Positions 28,662 through 37,536 are shown, numbered from the stretch's first letter. The stretch is DNA of 64,000 nt from JALFST01 sp022779285 (GCA_050313895.1 JBNPMI010000011.1); one strand, 5' to 3'. Made by a program: numbers and translations. The notes: generated from the sequence alone by a model not told the origin.

Positions 28662-28699
28662 AATCCTGTAGCAGATTCGAAAAGGACAAACAACTGACA

Positions 28700-28747
28700 G
28701 GATAAGGACTGCAACCGTTGAAAAATCAGTCGTTGCAGTCCTTATCC
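28700..28747 (+). terminator. Terminator after the M20 peptidase
   Basis: A perfect 16-bp stem (28700-28715 with 28732-28747) is followed by TTTTTC on the plus strand. Confidence 0.9.
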
Positions 28748-28817
28748 TTTTTCAATGCCTTGATCGCATCCGCTTTTTCTCAGAAAACAGCAAGAATCGG
28801 GATTTTCTGCACTTCCC

Positions 28818-29306
28818 TTACTGAAATTTCTTCACGCCATGTGCCTCAATCCAATCATCAAACCTTTCCCCTCCCTGTAACGCTTCTAACGATTGTCTTT
28901 CATACGTTCCATCCTCGGCAATATAGAAAACGTCAGGAACCTGTCTTACATCGTATTGATTCATCACCTCCTCAAATCCCTTTTCATCCCGATATGCATC
29001 CGAGTCAAAATAATGGATCACAATTTTGTACTTATCCGCCAGAGCGTTCATTACTCGCACCATCAGCTTGCACGACTCACAGGAGGGTCTTCCTACAAAA
29101 ACGATTCCCTTCAAGCTATGATCCTCATTTTTGAGATCCCGGATGCCGATTTTATGAAAGCCCTTCGAAAACGCATCATAATCTTCGCGACTCATCTCAA
29201 CAGGAGCCGGATCCTGATAGACCTTGTCGTAATATGATTTCATCGCCACCATTCCCAAAACCAATCCGATTGCTAAAAATAGAATCCTCGTTCCCCACTT
29301 TTTCAT
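28818..29306 (-). CDS. Membrane-anchored thioredoxin-fold protein with CESC active site, 162 aa
   Basis: An N-terminal helix (about 6-22) anchors an extracytoplasmic thioredoxin-like domain. The redox motif is C76-E-S-C79, and the cis-proline loop is RQVPDVFYI (P124). The C-terminal EALQGGERFDDWIEAHGVKK is shared with the paralogue upstream. A likely role is thiol-disulfide exchange outside the membrane. GGGAG lies before the ATG. It is separated from the paralogue by a terminator, so it is read from its own promoter. Confidence 0.75.
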   Translation of the reverse strand: MKKWGTRILFLAIGLVLGMVAMKSYYDKVYQDPAPVEMSREDYDAFSKGFHKIGIRDLKNEDHSLKGIVFVGRPSCESCKLMVRVMNALADKYKIVIHYFDSDAYRDEKGFEEVMNQYDVRQVPDVFYIAEDGTYERQSLEALQGGERFDDWIEAHGVKKFQ

Positions 29307-29442
29307 TGCTTTCTCCCTTTCTATATTCTCTCTTATACTCTTTCTTTATTCTTTTCATGGAGCCTTCTACCTATAGAAACGAAAAAAGCAGGAGCTTTGT
29401 GACAAAAGTTTTCTCAAAATCTGGAATCAGGAGTTTTACATG

Positions 29443-29468
29443 AAAAAGCCCCTGCCGAAGCAGGAGCT
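29443..29468 (-). terminator. Terminator after the second thioredoxin-fold gene
   Basis: On the minus strand AGCTCCTGC and GCAGGGGCT form a 9-bp stem closed by a TTCG tetraloop, followed by TTTTT. It ends the sigma/anti-sigma transcription unit. Confidence 0.85.
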
Positions 29469-29474
29469 GAATGA

Positions 29475-29957
29475 TTATTCCGATTTACGCTTTACACCAT
29501 GCGCCTTCACCCATTGATCAAAGGTCTTTCCTGTCTCCAGAGAAGCGGCAGTATGACGCGACAGGGATCCGTTTTTGTCCAGAAAGAAAACATCCGGCAA
29601 TCTCCGAACAGCATAGCGTGTCATGACTTCCTGATATCTCGGATGATCTTGGACGGAACTCGCATCCAAAAAAGAAATGACGATGTCATAATCATGAACA
29701 AATTTTTGCATGACACGCGCAAACATCCTATGCCCCTCCGTCGAGAAATCATCAATATAAACAATCCCGGTGACGGGCCGGTTGGGGTCTAACAGCTCTT
29801 CCGGCTCCATCACATGAAAGTCTGCTAAAACTTCTTCTTTTTCCCTTTGCTGAATCTTTTCAATATCCGGATGTGTATTGTAATATTGCTTGACTCCCGC
29901 CGCAATCAAAAGCAAAGCAAAACCTCCCCACAGCATGATTTTTTTCCACTTTTGCAT
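29475..29957 (-). CDS. Cysteine-less paralogue of the thioredoxin-fold membrane protein, 160 aa
   Basis: It has the same layout as the neighbouring gene: an N-terminal helix (about 8-22), a thioredoxin-like domain, the cis-proline segment RRLPDVFFL and the C-terminal FDQWVKAHGVK. Where the neighbour has CESC, this protein has T73-E-G-H76, and it contains no cysteine. It cannot do dithiol chemistry and may instead bind partners or sense a ligand. GGAGAG lies before the ATG. It follows the anti-sigma gene by 19 bases and is probably in the same operon. Confidence 0.75.
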   Translation of the reverse strand: MQKWKKIMLWGGFALLLIAAGVKQYYNTHPDIEKIQQREKEEVLADFHVMEPEELLDPNRPVTGIVYIDDFSTEGHRMFARVMQKFVHDYDIVISFLDASSVQDHPRYQEVMTRYAVRRLPDVFFLDKNGSLSRHTAASLETGKTFDQWVKAHGVKRKSE

Positions 29958-29976
29958 ATTTCTCTCCGATTGAATT

Positions 29977-30723
29977 CTATTTTCCTTGATCTGAGATGCT
30001 CTGCATCATTTGAATCAGCTGTTCTTCCTCCACCTGACCGGAAATTTCATACCAGCTGACATCATCATGCCAGTACAGATTTACCTCATCTCCTTTTTTT
30101 ACGATCTCAATCCAACGCCCATCGATATTTCTCTGCTGAGAGCTTGCTCCATCACGATCAATTAAAAACGTCATTTCACGCAAACGAGAATGAGAATAAA
30201 GAATCGTTTCTCCCTCGAGATTCGTATACTCTACAAAGATAGAATTCTTCTCTTCTTTTCTATCGGTTTCCTGATATCCTTTCGGGATATATTTTGATTT
30301 CAGAGGCTTCCAATGGAGGTATGCTTCGTCTTTCATCCCCTTCGGATTTTCCGTAACACGCACTTCTATCGAATCTCGATAGAGATCATAATGGAAGAAA
30401 AACGGAAGCTCCCTCGTCTTCGGCATCGCCTGCGATGGCCCCAGAGTGAATACGAGCAGAAAGAGGAGAAAGCAAGCCGCTATCATTGCCGCCGGCTTGC
30501 GGATCCGCGTCCATGGACGGCTCTCTCCCTCAATCATCTTCGTCATACGCTTCTCAAAGGCCTCAGAAAACTCATGATCCACCTCCGATTCCTCGGGAAG
30601 CGCGCGAATGGATTCTTCATCCCATGAAGCGATCATGTCAGATAAATCCGGATCCTCCAAATCTGCATCCGTCATCGTTTCCCATGGTGCATCATGATTT
30701 TTTGGGCTTTTCTCCGTATTCAT
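29977..30723 (-). CDS. Probable anti-sigma factor with DUF4367-like domain, 248 aa
   Basis: An acidic cytoplasmic N-terminal part (about 1-75) precedes one membrane helix (about 80-96). An extracytoplasmic domain with repeated beta-like segments follows. The YIPKGYQETDRK region and the C-terminal GDEVNLYWHDDVSWYEISG are typical of DUF4367 domains found in anti-sigma proteins. Its start overlaps the sigma gene stop by 4 bases (ATGA). It would hold the ECF sigma factor at the membrane until a surface signal arrives; this role is inferred from domain order and position. Confidence 0.75.
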   Translation of the reverse strand: MNTEKSPKNHDAPWETMTDADLEDPDLSDMIASWDEESIRALPEESEVDHEFSEAFEKRMTKMIEGESRPWTRIRKPAAMIAACFLLFLLVFTLGPSQAMPKTRELPFFFHYDLYRDSIEVRVTENPKGMKDEAYLHWKPLKSKYIPKGYQETDRKEEKNSIFVEYTNLEGETILYSHSRLREMTFLIDRDGASSQQRNIDGRWIEIVKKGDEVNLYWHDDVSWYEISGQVEEEQLIQMMQSISDQGK

Positions 30724-31235
30724 CTCGGCTTCCCCCTTTCCTCCTTAATTTTCTGTACCGCCCGGTGCAATCTTTGCCTCACATTTTCCTCTGAAATGCC
30801 CAAAATATCTGCAATTTTTGCATTGGAGAAATCATGTACATATTTCATCACCACAATTTCCCGCTGTGCAAACGGAAGCAAGGACAAAAGCTCAGAAACC
30901 GTCTCCCGGTCCTCTCGACTCTCCTCATGGGCAGGCAGATGATCAAAATATCCCGGCTCCGGATAGAGCTCCTTTTGTCTTTTGCGGATTTTATCCAGAG
31001 CAAGATGCTTTACTATTACAGCGAAAAAGGACATGGTTTTGTGACAATTCTTTTCATCCACGTCATCAAGGCGTTCCTTGATGATGAAAAAAGCATCATG
31101 CACCACATCCTCCGCCTCCATCTCATCGTGCAAAAGTTGAAATGCAATATAGTACATTCTCCTGCGATAGGCGAGATAAAGACGTTCCAGTTTTTCTTTT
31201 TTTAACTTTTCCGTATTTTCAAAAAAATGAAACAT
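30720..31235 (-). CDS. ECF-type RNA polymerase sigma factor, 171 aa
   Basis: Region 2 is seen as LYLAYRRRMYYIAFQLL and EAEDVVHDAFFIIKERL. Region 4 is the helix-turn-helix VMKYVHDFSNAKIADILGISEENVRQRLHRA (split here: SNAKIADILG and SEENVRQRLH carry the recognition helices). The open frame runs to 31340, but that part crosses the terminator of the fructose operon. I therefore use the ATG at 31235; the ATG at 31247 is an alternative, and neither has a strong ribosome binding site. It heads the sigma/anti-sigma/thioredoxin-like operon. Confidence 0.85.
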   Translation of the reverse strand: MFHFFENTEKLKKEKLERLYLAYRRRMYYIAFQLLHDEMEAEDVVHDAFFIIKERLDDVDEKNCHKTMSFFAVIVKHLALDKIRKRQKELYPEPGYFDHLPAHEESREDRETVSELLSLLPFAQREIVVMKYVHDFSNAKIADILGISEENVRQRLHRAVQKIKEERGKPR

Positions 31236-31302
31236 GGAATTTCCCATCTTTGTTTTTAGAAGCGGTCTGTCGTAAAATAGTATCTCATAATTATTGGCAA
31301 AA

Positions 31303-31336
31303 AAAAAACCTTCCCGCATTTTCGGGAAGGTTTTTT
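31303..31336 (-). terminator. Terminator of the fructose operon
   Basis: A perfect 14-bp stem (31303-31316 with 31323-31336) ends in a T-run on the minus strand, just after the fruA stop. Confidence 0.9.
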
Positions 31337-31340
31337 TCAA

Positions 31341-33239
31341 TCAATCAATGGATTTTTCCACATTTTTCTTGAGCAGCCCCAGCAGAATTGCACTGACAAT
31401 CGCACCGGCAATAATGGCTATAAGATACATCACAGGTTTTTCCACCACCCCGATGACCCAGATACCGCCATGCGGTGCACGCAGGGAACAGCCGAACAGC
31501 ATGGACAACAGTCCCGCAACACCGCTTCCTACAATACACGCAGGAAGAACGCGCAGCGGATCCGCTGCCGCAAAGGGAATCGCACCCTCTGTAATGAAGG
31601 AAAGACCCATAATAAAGTTGGTGGGAATCGCTTGACGATCCTTTGCAGTGAATTTGTTCTTGAACATAAGCATTGCCAGCGACAACGCAATGGGCGGCAC
31701 CATGCCGCCGGCCATCACCGCTGCCATAATGGCCGAGGAACCTGAAGCAAGAGAGGCGGTTCCGAAGACATAGGCTGCTTTATTGACCGGTCCCCCCATA
31801 TCAACAGCCATCATGCCTCCAAGCAACGCCCCCAAAAGCAGCTTCGATACATTGCCCATATTGTTCAGCCAGCTTGTAATTGCCGTGTTGATGGCTGCCA
31901 ACGGCGGATTGAGCAGGTAGAGCATGATGACACCGATTCCCAATACTCCCAGCACGGGAAAGAGGAGCATCGGCTTGACGCCATCCATGGATTTGGGAAG
32001 CGGTGAGGTAATCTTGCGCAGGAGAAGCACAAGGTATCCTGCGAGAAATCCGGCAGCTAAAGCGCCAAGAAAGCCTGCTCCACCTTCATTCGCAAGATAT
32101 CCTCCGACAATACCTACCGCAAGACCCGGCCGGTCGGCAATGCTCATCGCAATAAAGCCGGCCAGAATCGGAAGCATGAAGCTGAAGGCTGCGCCTCCGA
32201 TATTTTTAAACATCGCCGCAAGCGGTGTATTGGAACCGAAATTTGCAGGATCGATGCTGTAATCGTCGAGCAAGAATGCAATCGCAATCAAAATTCCGCC
32301 GCCTACAACAAAAGGCAGCATATGAGAGACGCCGTTCATTAAATGTTTATAAAATGCCTGACCGATACTTCCCCCGCTCTTTGGACTCGGAGAGCTTTCC
32401 TTCGAAGCGACAGACGCATGAAACACCGGCGCAGATCCCTGAAGAATCTGATCCAGAAGCTGCTTTGGCTTATTGATTCCGTCGGCAACTCTGGTATCCA
32501 CCAGACGCTTTCCATCGAAGCGGCTCTTCTCCACACTCACGTCACAGGCGATAATCACGCCCCTGGCATTGGTAATTTCCTCGTCTGTCAGAGCATTGGA
32601 GATCCCTGTGGATCCATGAGTCTCTACTTTCATCGTATAGCCCATTTCCTTGGCTTGATTGATCAAACCTTCGGCAGCCATATAGGTATGCGCAATGCCC
32701 GTGGGACATCCTGTCACCGCTACGAAATCATAAGAATCCTCATCGGAAGATGACATTACGCCTACAAAATCCTCCGGAAACTTTTCCTTTTCCTTCTTTT
32801 CAATGATCTGCAGAAAGGCCTCCTTGGAAGAAGCCGCCATCAGTTGTCTGCGAAAATCCTCATCCATAAGCATGGTGGAAAGACGGGAAAGCACGACCAG
32901 GTGCTCATCATTGGAATTTTCCGGTACGGCAATCAGGAAAAAGAGCTGTGTCGGTTCTCCATCCAGTGAGTCATAGTCGGTTCCCTGAGGCACTGTCATG
33001 GCTGCCAGCTGTGCCTGAAGAACCCCCTTGGATTTCGCATGCGGAATGGCAACACCTTCGCCGATGCCGGTGGTTCCCGACTGTTCACGTGCCAAAACAT
33101 CCTCACGATACTGCACCTTATCCTTTAAAGCACCCGTTTTCTCCATCAGATCCGTCAGACGGACAATCATCTCCGTCTTCGGCGCCGGACCCGCGCCCAG
33201 CTCAATGCCTTCCGGACGCAATATTTCTGTAATTCTCAT
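31341..33239 (-). CDS. fruA: PTS fructose transporter, fused IIA-IIB-IIC, 632 aa
   Basis: This membrane protein imports fructose with phosphorylation at C1. The IIA domain (about 1-145) carries the phosphorylated histidine in GVAIPHAKSK. The IIB domain (about 165-265) carries the phosphocysteine in VTGCPTGIAHTYMAAEGL. The IIC channel (about 300-632) has about nine helices. The start at 33239 overlaps the fruK stop by ATGA and has GGAGG upstream. It is the last gene of fruR-fruK-fruA. Confidence 0.93.
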   Translation of the reverse strand: MRITEILRPEGIELGAGPAPKTEMIVRLTDLMEKTGALKDKVQYREDVLAREQSGTTGIGEGVAIPHAKSKGVLQAQLAAMTVPQGTDYDSLDGEPTQLFFLIAVPENSNDEHLVVLSRLSTMLMDEDFRRQLMAASSKEAFLQIIEKKEKEKFPEDFVGVMSSSDEDSYDFVAVTGCPTGIAHTYMAAEGLINQAKEMGYTMKVETHGSTGISNALTDEEITNARGVIIACDVSVEKSRFDGKRLVDTRVADGINKPKQLLDQILQGSAPVFHASVASKESSPSPKSGGSIGQAFYKHLMNGVSHMLPFVVGGGILIAIAFLLDDYSIDPANFGSNTPLAAMFKNIGGAAFSFMLPILAGFIAMSIADRPGLAVGIVGGYLANEGGAGFLGALAAGFLAGYLVLLLRKITSPLPKSMDGVKPMLLFPVLGVLGIGVIMLYLLNPPLAAINTAITSWLNNMGNVSKLLLGALLGGMMAVDMGGPVNKAAYVFGTASLASGSSAIMAAVMAGGMVPPIALSLAMLMFKNKFTAKDRQAIPTNFIMGLSFITEGAIPFAAADPLRVLPACIVGSGVAGLLSMLFGCSLRAPHGGIWVIGVVEKPVMYLIAIIAGAIVSAILLGLLKKNVEKSID

Positions 33240-34159
33240 TTTGTCTTTCCTCCACACATTTGCTCATAAATTGCTTCTACTTCTTTACGCGTTGCCAGCG
33301 TCTCCGAAAAGGCCGTCGCAGATCCGCAGCTCACGCCCCATCGGAAAGCATCCGTCGCGCCCATTCCGTTTTTGACTCCATAGATAAAGCCGGCAACCAA
33401 AGAGTCCCCCGAGCCTACCGTATCAATGACTGTTCCCTTAGGCGCATCCAAAAAGAGACTCTCCCCCTCCTTCGAAAGAAAATAGGCCCCGTCTCCACCC
33501 ATAGAAATGATGACGTTGAGCGCCCCCAGCTCCTGTAATTTTCCGGCATAGTTTTTGATTTCCTCTTGCGTTTGAATCGAGGTTTTAAAAAAGTCTTCAA
33601 GCTCCCGGAGATTCGGCTTTACCAGAATCGGATGATACGGCAGAGTCCTGCGAAGCGGCTCTCCCGTAGTATCTACAGCGATCTGTACCTCACGGCCCTC
33701 CAATTTTTCCATAATTTCCGCATAGAAGCTTTCACCGAGAGACGCAGGAATGCTTCCCGAAAGAAAGAGATAGTCTCCCTGTTTAATTTCAGCCAATTTA
33801 TCAAAAAGCTGCTGGAGCTCCCCTTTACGAATGTTCGGACCCGGCCCGTTGATCTCCGTTTCCCGGTCCGCTTTGATTTTTGTATTGATTCGTGTGAAGC
33901 CCTCTGAGAGATAGATGAAATCGCTCAGAATCCCGTCCTCATATCGTAAAATTCTCTCAATTTCGCGTCCTGTAAATCCGGCAAGAAATCCCCAGGCGAT
34001 GCTTCTTTCGCCCAGATTTTTGAGAAGCTTACTCACATTGATTCCCTTACCGCCTGCCGCAGTGCTTTCCTCAATGGCGCGATTCGTCTCCCCCTCTGCC
34101 AGCCGAGGCAAACGAACCACATGATCCATGGCAGGATTGAGTGTTAATGTATAGATCAT
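33236..34159 (-). CDS. fruK: 1-phosphofructokinase
   Basis: This PfkB-family kinase, 307 aa, converts fructose 1-phosphate to fructose 1,6-bisphosphate. TLNPAMDHV at the N-terminus, AAGGKGINVS and the C-terminal VGSGDSLVAGF, with its catalytic aspartate, mark the FruK/LacC branch, and the neighbouring fructose PTS points to FruK. It follows fruR by 16 bases. Confidence 0.93.
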   Translation of the reverse strand: MIYTLTLNPAMDHVVRLPRLAEGETNRAIEESTAAGGKGINVSKLLKNLGERSIAWGFLAGFTGREIERILRYEDGILSDFIYLSEGFTRINTKIKADRETEINGPGPNIRKGELQQLFDKLAEIKQGDYLFLSGSIPASLGESFYAEIMEKLEGREVQIAVDTTGEPLRRTLPYHPILVKPNLRELEDFFKTSIQTQEEIKNYAGKLQELGALNVIISMGGDGAYFLSKEGESLFLDAPKGTVIDTVGSGDSLVAGFIYGVKNGMGATDAFRWGVSCGSATAFSETLATRKEVEAIYEQMCGGKTK

Positions 34160-34175
34160 CTAAACTCCCTTCTAT

Positions 34176-34931
34176 TCAGGAAAGATCCTCCAGTGTCAGA
34201 ATCCTTGCCTTGAGCATTCCATTCTCGTCTCGAGAATCACAGACCACGGGGACTCCTGCATCTTTGCAAAACGTAACCTGAGAAACCTTCCCGAATTTTC
34301 CCTGATCGGCCAAAATATAGGCCTTCCTGCATCGGGCGATTGCCGCCTCCTTGACCAACGCTTCATTGATATCGGGCGTTGTGTATCCAAAATCCCGGTG
34401 CACACCGTTTGTACCGAAAAATCCAACCGTAAAATTGAATCTCTGCAGATAATCCCCCGCCGCAATTCCGACTATGGAATCGGTGCTGATCTTGATTTCA
34501 CCGGGTAAAGTCAAGACGTGGTATTGCATTGCAGACAGTTCTCGTGCGATCGTTAAAGAATTTGTTACAAAACTGAGATCCCCTGCCTGAATAAATCCCA
34601 GCATTGCCTCTACGCTCGTTCCTGCATCAAGATATATAAAATCATGATCCTGAATGATTTGTGCAGCACATTCCGCAATCGCAATCTTTTCTTTCATATG
34701 GCTTTGAATCTTCGCGCCCATCCCCTCTTCCGTTGTAACATAATCTATCGGATTCAAGGCTTTTGCGCCGCCATATATTTTTTTGAGCCTTCCTGCCTGA
34801 TTCAATTCATTAAGATCTCGGCGAACCGTTGCAGGAGAAATATTCAATAGCTTGACAATTTCTTCGGTGCAAATCGTTTTTCTTCGGTTGACTAAATTGA
34901 CAATCTGCGTCAAACGCTCATCCTTTAACAT
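34176..34931 (-). CDS. fruR: DeoR-family regulator of the fructose operon, 251 aa
   Basis: The N-terminal DeoR helix-turn-helix (ICTEEIVKLLNISPATVRRD, about 17-36) is followed by the sugar-phosphate sensing domain (YLDAGTSVEAML, FVTNS). DeoR family proteins here usually sense fructose 1-phosphate. The ATG at 34931 has GAGG five bases upstream; a GTG two codons earlier is the alternative. It is the first gene of the operon, and two operator-like repeats surround its promoter, so autoregulation is likely. Confidence 0.9.
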   Translation of the reverse strand: MLKDERLTQIVNLVNRRKTICTEEIVKLLNISPATVRRDLNELNQAGRLKKIYGGAKALNPIDYVTTEEGMGAKIQSHMKEKIAIAECAAQIIQDHDFIYLDAGTSVEAMLGFIQAGDLSFVTNSLTIARELSAMQYHVLTLPGEIKISTDSIVGIAAGDYLQRFNFTVGFFGTNGVHRDFGYTTPDINEALVKEAAIARCRKAYILADQGKFGKVSQVTFCKDAGVPVVCDSRDENGMLKARILTLEDLS

Positions 34932-34951
34932 ATTCACCTCACTTCATCCTA

Positions 34952-35004
34952 ATCATAGCACATAAATAATCAAAGTCAATCTATTTTAATCATAGATAAT
35001 CAAA
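34952..35004 (-). promoter_or_regulatory. fru operon promoter with two probable FruR operator repeats
   Basis: On the minus strand the -35 TTGACT (34979-34974) and -10 TATGAT (34957-34952) are 16 bp apart. The 14-bp sequence TTTGATTATYTATG occurs twice, at 35004-34991 and 34974-34961. The copies differ at one base and are exactly 30 bp apart, which is about three helix turns. One copy lies between the -35 and -10, as expected for repression. Confidence 0.75.
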
Positions 35005-35073
35005 TTTACTCAAAAAATGTTACTAAGATTTATGACCGAATAAGGAAAGGTCTTGCATATTCTTTTATAAAAA

Positions 35074-35104
35074 ATCGGCACAAATAGTTACTATTTGTGC
35101 CGAT
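35074..35104 (-). terminator. Terminator after ridA
   Basis: ATCGGCACAAATAGT (35074-35088) is the reverse complement of 35090-35104. On the minus strand the stem is followed by TTTTTT. Confidence 0.9.
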
Positions 35105-35141
35105 CGTAATCATTCGTATATCTTTTTACTTTTTGCAGTTC

Positions 35142-35510
35142 TCACAGTTCTGCAATCGCTTCAATCTCGCAAAGCACTCCTTTGGGAAGCTCGCGCGCCG
35201 CAACACAGCTTCTTGCAGGCTTCGAAACAAAAAATCGTGCATATACCTCATTGAACTCCGAGAAAAACTTCATGTCCGCAAGAAAGCATACTGTCTTCAC
35301 GGTCTTAGAAATCTCAGAACCGCCTGCCTCTAAAACAGCGGCTACATTTTTGCAGCTTTGCTCCGCCTGCGCCTGAATTCCCTCGGGAATCTCACCGGTC
35401 ACGGGATCAACAGGAATCTGTCCGGAGCTGAATACCAGATTGCCGACTACCATGCCCTGTGAGTAGGGACCGATTGCCGCCGGCGCTTTTTCTGTTGTAA
35501 TTACTTTCAT
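35142..35510 (-). CDS. ridA: RidA-family 2-iminobutanoate/2-iminopropanoate deaminase
   Basis: This small trimeric enzyme, 122 aa, hydrolyses reactive imines released by PLP-dependent dehydratases. PAAIGPYSQGMVVGN, FSSGQIPVDP and the active-site arginine segment KPARSCVAARELPKG are standard. The ATG at 35510 has GGAGG six bases upstream. It is a single gene with its own terminator. Confidence 0.93.
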   Translation of the reverse strand: MKVITTEKAPAAIGPYSQGMVVGNLVFSSGQIPVDPVTGEIPEGIQAQAEQSCKNVAAVLEAGGSEISKTVKTVCFLADMKFFSEFNEVYARFFVSKPARSCVAARELPKGVLCEIEAIAEL

Positions 35511-35645
35511 AGAAGCCTCCTGCTTTTTAAGTTTGTTTTTTATTATTTTATAGCGAACAGGCAATGGAATCAATTTCCGGAGCCATTTTTCCTACGAACA
35601 ACACCAAATGCCTGTGCAAAAGAATTTGTGAAACACCATCTTATA

Positions 35646-35686
35646 AAAAATTGACCGTACGGTCAATTTTTGTTATCATTGCATCA
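35646..35686 (+). promoter_or_regulatory. Promoter and palindromic operator of the tetR-antiporter operon
   Basis: Bases 35646-35671 form a perfect 26-bp palindrome centred on TTGACCGTACGGTCAA, a typical TetR-family site. The same TTGACC (35651-35656) is the -35 of a promoter with TATCAT 17 bp downstream (35674-35679). A bound repressor would cover the -35, which predicts autorepression. Confidence 0.85.
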
Positions 35687-35711
35687 TCTTTTCACGAATA
35701 AGGAGCATACT

Positions 35712-36323
35712 TTGAAGCAATCAGAAAAAACGGCGCTTACGATTTCCAAAATACTGTCCGCTGCAATCGAGGAATTCGGAGTCCACGGATATTCAGACGG
35801 CAGCATCAATCGCATCTGCAGACATGGAATTCAAAAGGGCCTGATTTATCACAATTTTAAGGATAAGGATACGCTTTATCTGGCATGTGTACAGCAAAGC
35901 TGTGAGAAAATTCTCCGGGAGATGGATGGTGCAAGTGCAGACCTCGCGTTTTTAGAGCATATGAAATTACGAATGCAGCTTTGGGTTCGGTTTCCTCTCG
36001 AGTCTCATATTTTTTTTGAAGCGCTGCTTTCTCCGCCGGAAAAGCTGATTCCACAGCTGCAGACAATGCTCGAGCCATGGGAGGCCATGACGAGACGTCT
36101 GTATTATCGCCTTCTTCCTCATCTCACGCTTCGAACAGGTGTTTCCGAGGAAGAAGCACTTCAATACTTTTCGCTGATGCAACAAATGTTTAATTGGTTT
36201 TTTACCAGCGCACGCTATCAAAGCTTATCGATCAGCGAAAAAAGCATGGAGCATGAAAGCCTATTGCCCAAATTGACTGATTTTATGTTGTATGGCGTTG
36301 CGCAGAAAGGAGAAGCCCAATGA
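35712..36323 (+). CDS. TetR-family transcriptional regulator, 203 aa
   Basis: The N-terminal helix-turn-helix is present as ISKILSAAIEEFGVHGYSDG and SINRICRHGIQKGLIYHNFK. The C-terminal ligand domain is not assignable to a known ligand. Translation probably starts at a TTG (35712) seven bases after AAGGAG; the frame is open back to 35670, but that would start inside the promoter. The stop overlaps the antiporter start by ATGA, so the two proteins are coupled and the regulator most likely controls the antiporter. Confidence 0.88.
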   Translation: MKQSEKTALTISKILSAAIEEFGVHGYSDGSINRICRHGIQKGLIYHNFKDKDTLYLACVQQSCEKILREMDGASADLAFLEHMKLRMQLWVRFPLESHIFFEALLSPPEKLIPQLQTMLEPWEAMTRRLYYRLLPHLTLRTGVSEEEALQYFSLMQQMFNWFFTSARYQSLSISEKSMEHESLLPKLTDFMLYGVAQKGEAQ

Positions 36324-37525
36324 TATTCGTTATGCAATGGATTGCTGCACTCATACTCGCCGCTCTCGCAGGGCGGCTCATTACCCTGTTAAAAATGCCC
36401 TCAATTCTCGGATGGCTCATTGCCGGTATGCTGCTGGGTCCCCATGCTCTCGGCCTCATGCCCCAATCTGTGTTAGAGTCCGACTGGTATAAAATCATCA
36501 TCGTCTGGATGCAATGTGCTTTCGGTCTCATACTGGGAACGGAGCTTATTTGGAAACGCCTCAAAAGCTACGGAAAAGGTCTGATCGTAACCACGCTCAC
36601 ACAGTCTCTCGGAACCTTTGCTTTGGTTACCTTGGTTTTCGGCATTATTTTTGCCTTTGCCGGCGTTCCTGTCTTTCTTGCTTTTTTCTTCGGGGCAATT
36701 GCCCTGGCCACTGCTCCGGCCCCTGATCTTTCCATTGTCAATGAATTCCATGCAAAAGGTCCGGTAACGGATACCCTGCTTCCTATGGCCGTTCTGGATG
36801 ATGTGGTAGGGATCCTGGTCTTCTTCACCGTGAACGCAATCATTGCAGGAGCCGTTTCCAACGGAGCGATTTCCTTTGCAGTCATTCCTTTGATGATTTT
36901 TGTTCCTATTCTAATCGGCATTGTTACGGGACTTCCCGTCGGATATCTTTTCAAAAAAGGAGGCGGGAAAGGCAAGACGATGATTATTCTTCTCCTCGGC
37001 ATCACGGTCACGGCAATGCTGGGGCTCCTGCTCAATCAATATATTTTTACCGATTTCACCTTAAATTATATGCTCATGTGTGTCTCTTTCTCCGCTGTAT
37101 TCACCAATATGGTGGATGAACAGCAGCTTGAAAAAATTGTAGAGCCCTTTCAACCCATCCTATCCGTCAGTCTGCTGGCTGCCATCGTCGATCTCGGTGC
37201 ACCGCTCAATTATCATCTGATTTTGGGCGCCGGCCTCTATACCTTTCTCTATATTGCAGCTCGCGCTGCAGGAAAATATTTTGGTGCTCGGCTTGGGGCA
37301 AAGGCCATGCATATGCCTCTCACTGTACAAAAATATCTTGGACTGACACTGCTGCCGCATTCCAGCGTATCGCTTGTTTTTACAGGAATTGCCTGCGCAA
37401 CGCTTGCTTCCATGCCGGACCTCGTCGGAATCGTGCAAGGCACCATCGCGGCGGCCGCCGTCATCAATGAAATTATCGCCGTCTTTATCGCAAAAAAGGG
37501 TTTTGAGCTGGCGAAAGAAATTTAA
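36320..37525 (+). CDS. Cation:proton antiporter family membrane protein (CPA2-like), 401 aa
   Basis: About twelve hydrophobic helices are visible. The segment LPMAVLDDVVGILVFF carries the paired aspartates typical of cation:proton antiporters, and AIALATAPAPDLSIVNE precedes it. An early GRLITLLKMPSILGWLIAGM matches KefB/GerN-like proteins. No cytoplasmic TrkA-N domain is attached. It lies directly after a TetR regulator, suggesting induction by a small molecule or ion stress. The ion carried is unknown. Confidence 0.82.
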   Translation: MIFVMQWIAALILAALAGRLITLLKMPSILGWLIAGMLLGPHALGLMPQSVLESDWYKIIIVWMQCAFGLILGTELIWKRLKSYGKGLIVTTLTQSLGTFALVTLVFGIIFAFAGVPVFLAFFFGAIALATAPAPDLSIVNEFHAKGPVTDTLLPMAVLDDVVGILVFFTVNAIIAGAVSNGAISFAVIPLMIFVPILIGIVTGLPVGYLFKKGGGKGKTMIILLLGITVTAMLGLLLNQYIFTDFTLNYMLMCVSFSAVFTNMVDEQQLEKIVEPFQPILSVSLLAAIVDLGAPLNYHLILGAGLYTFLYIAARAAGKYFGARLGAKAMHMPLTVQKYLGLTLLPHSSVSLVFTGIACATLASMPDLVGIVQGTIAAAAVINEIIAVFIAKKGFELAKEI

Positions 37526-37536
37526 CACGAGAAAAC

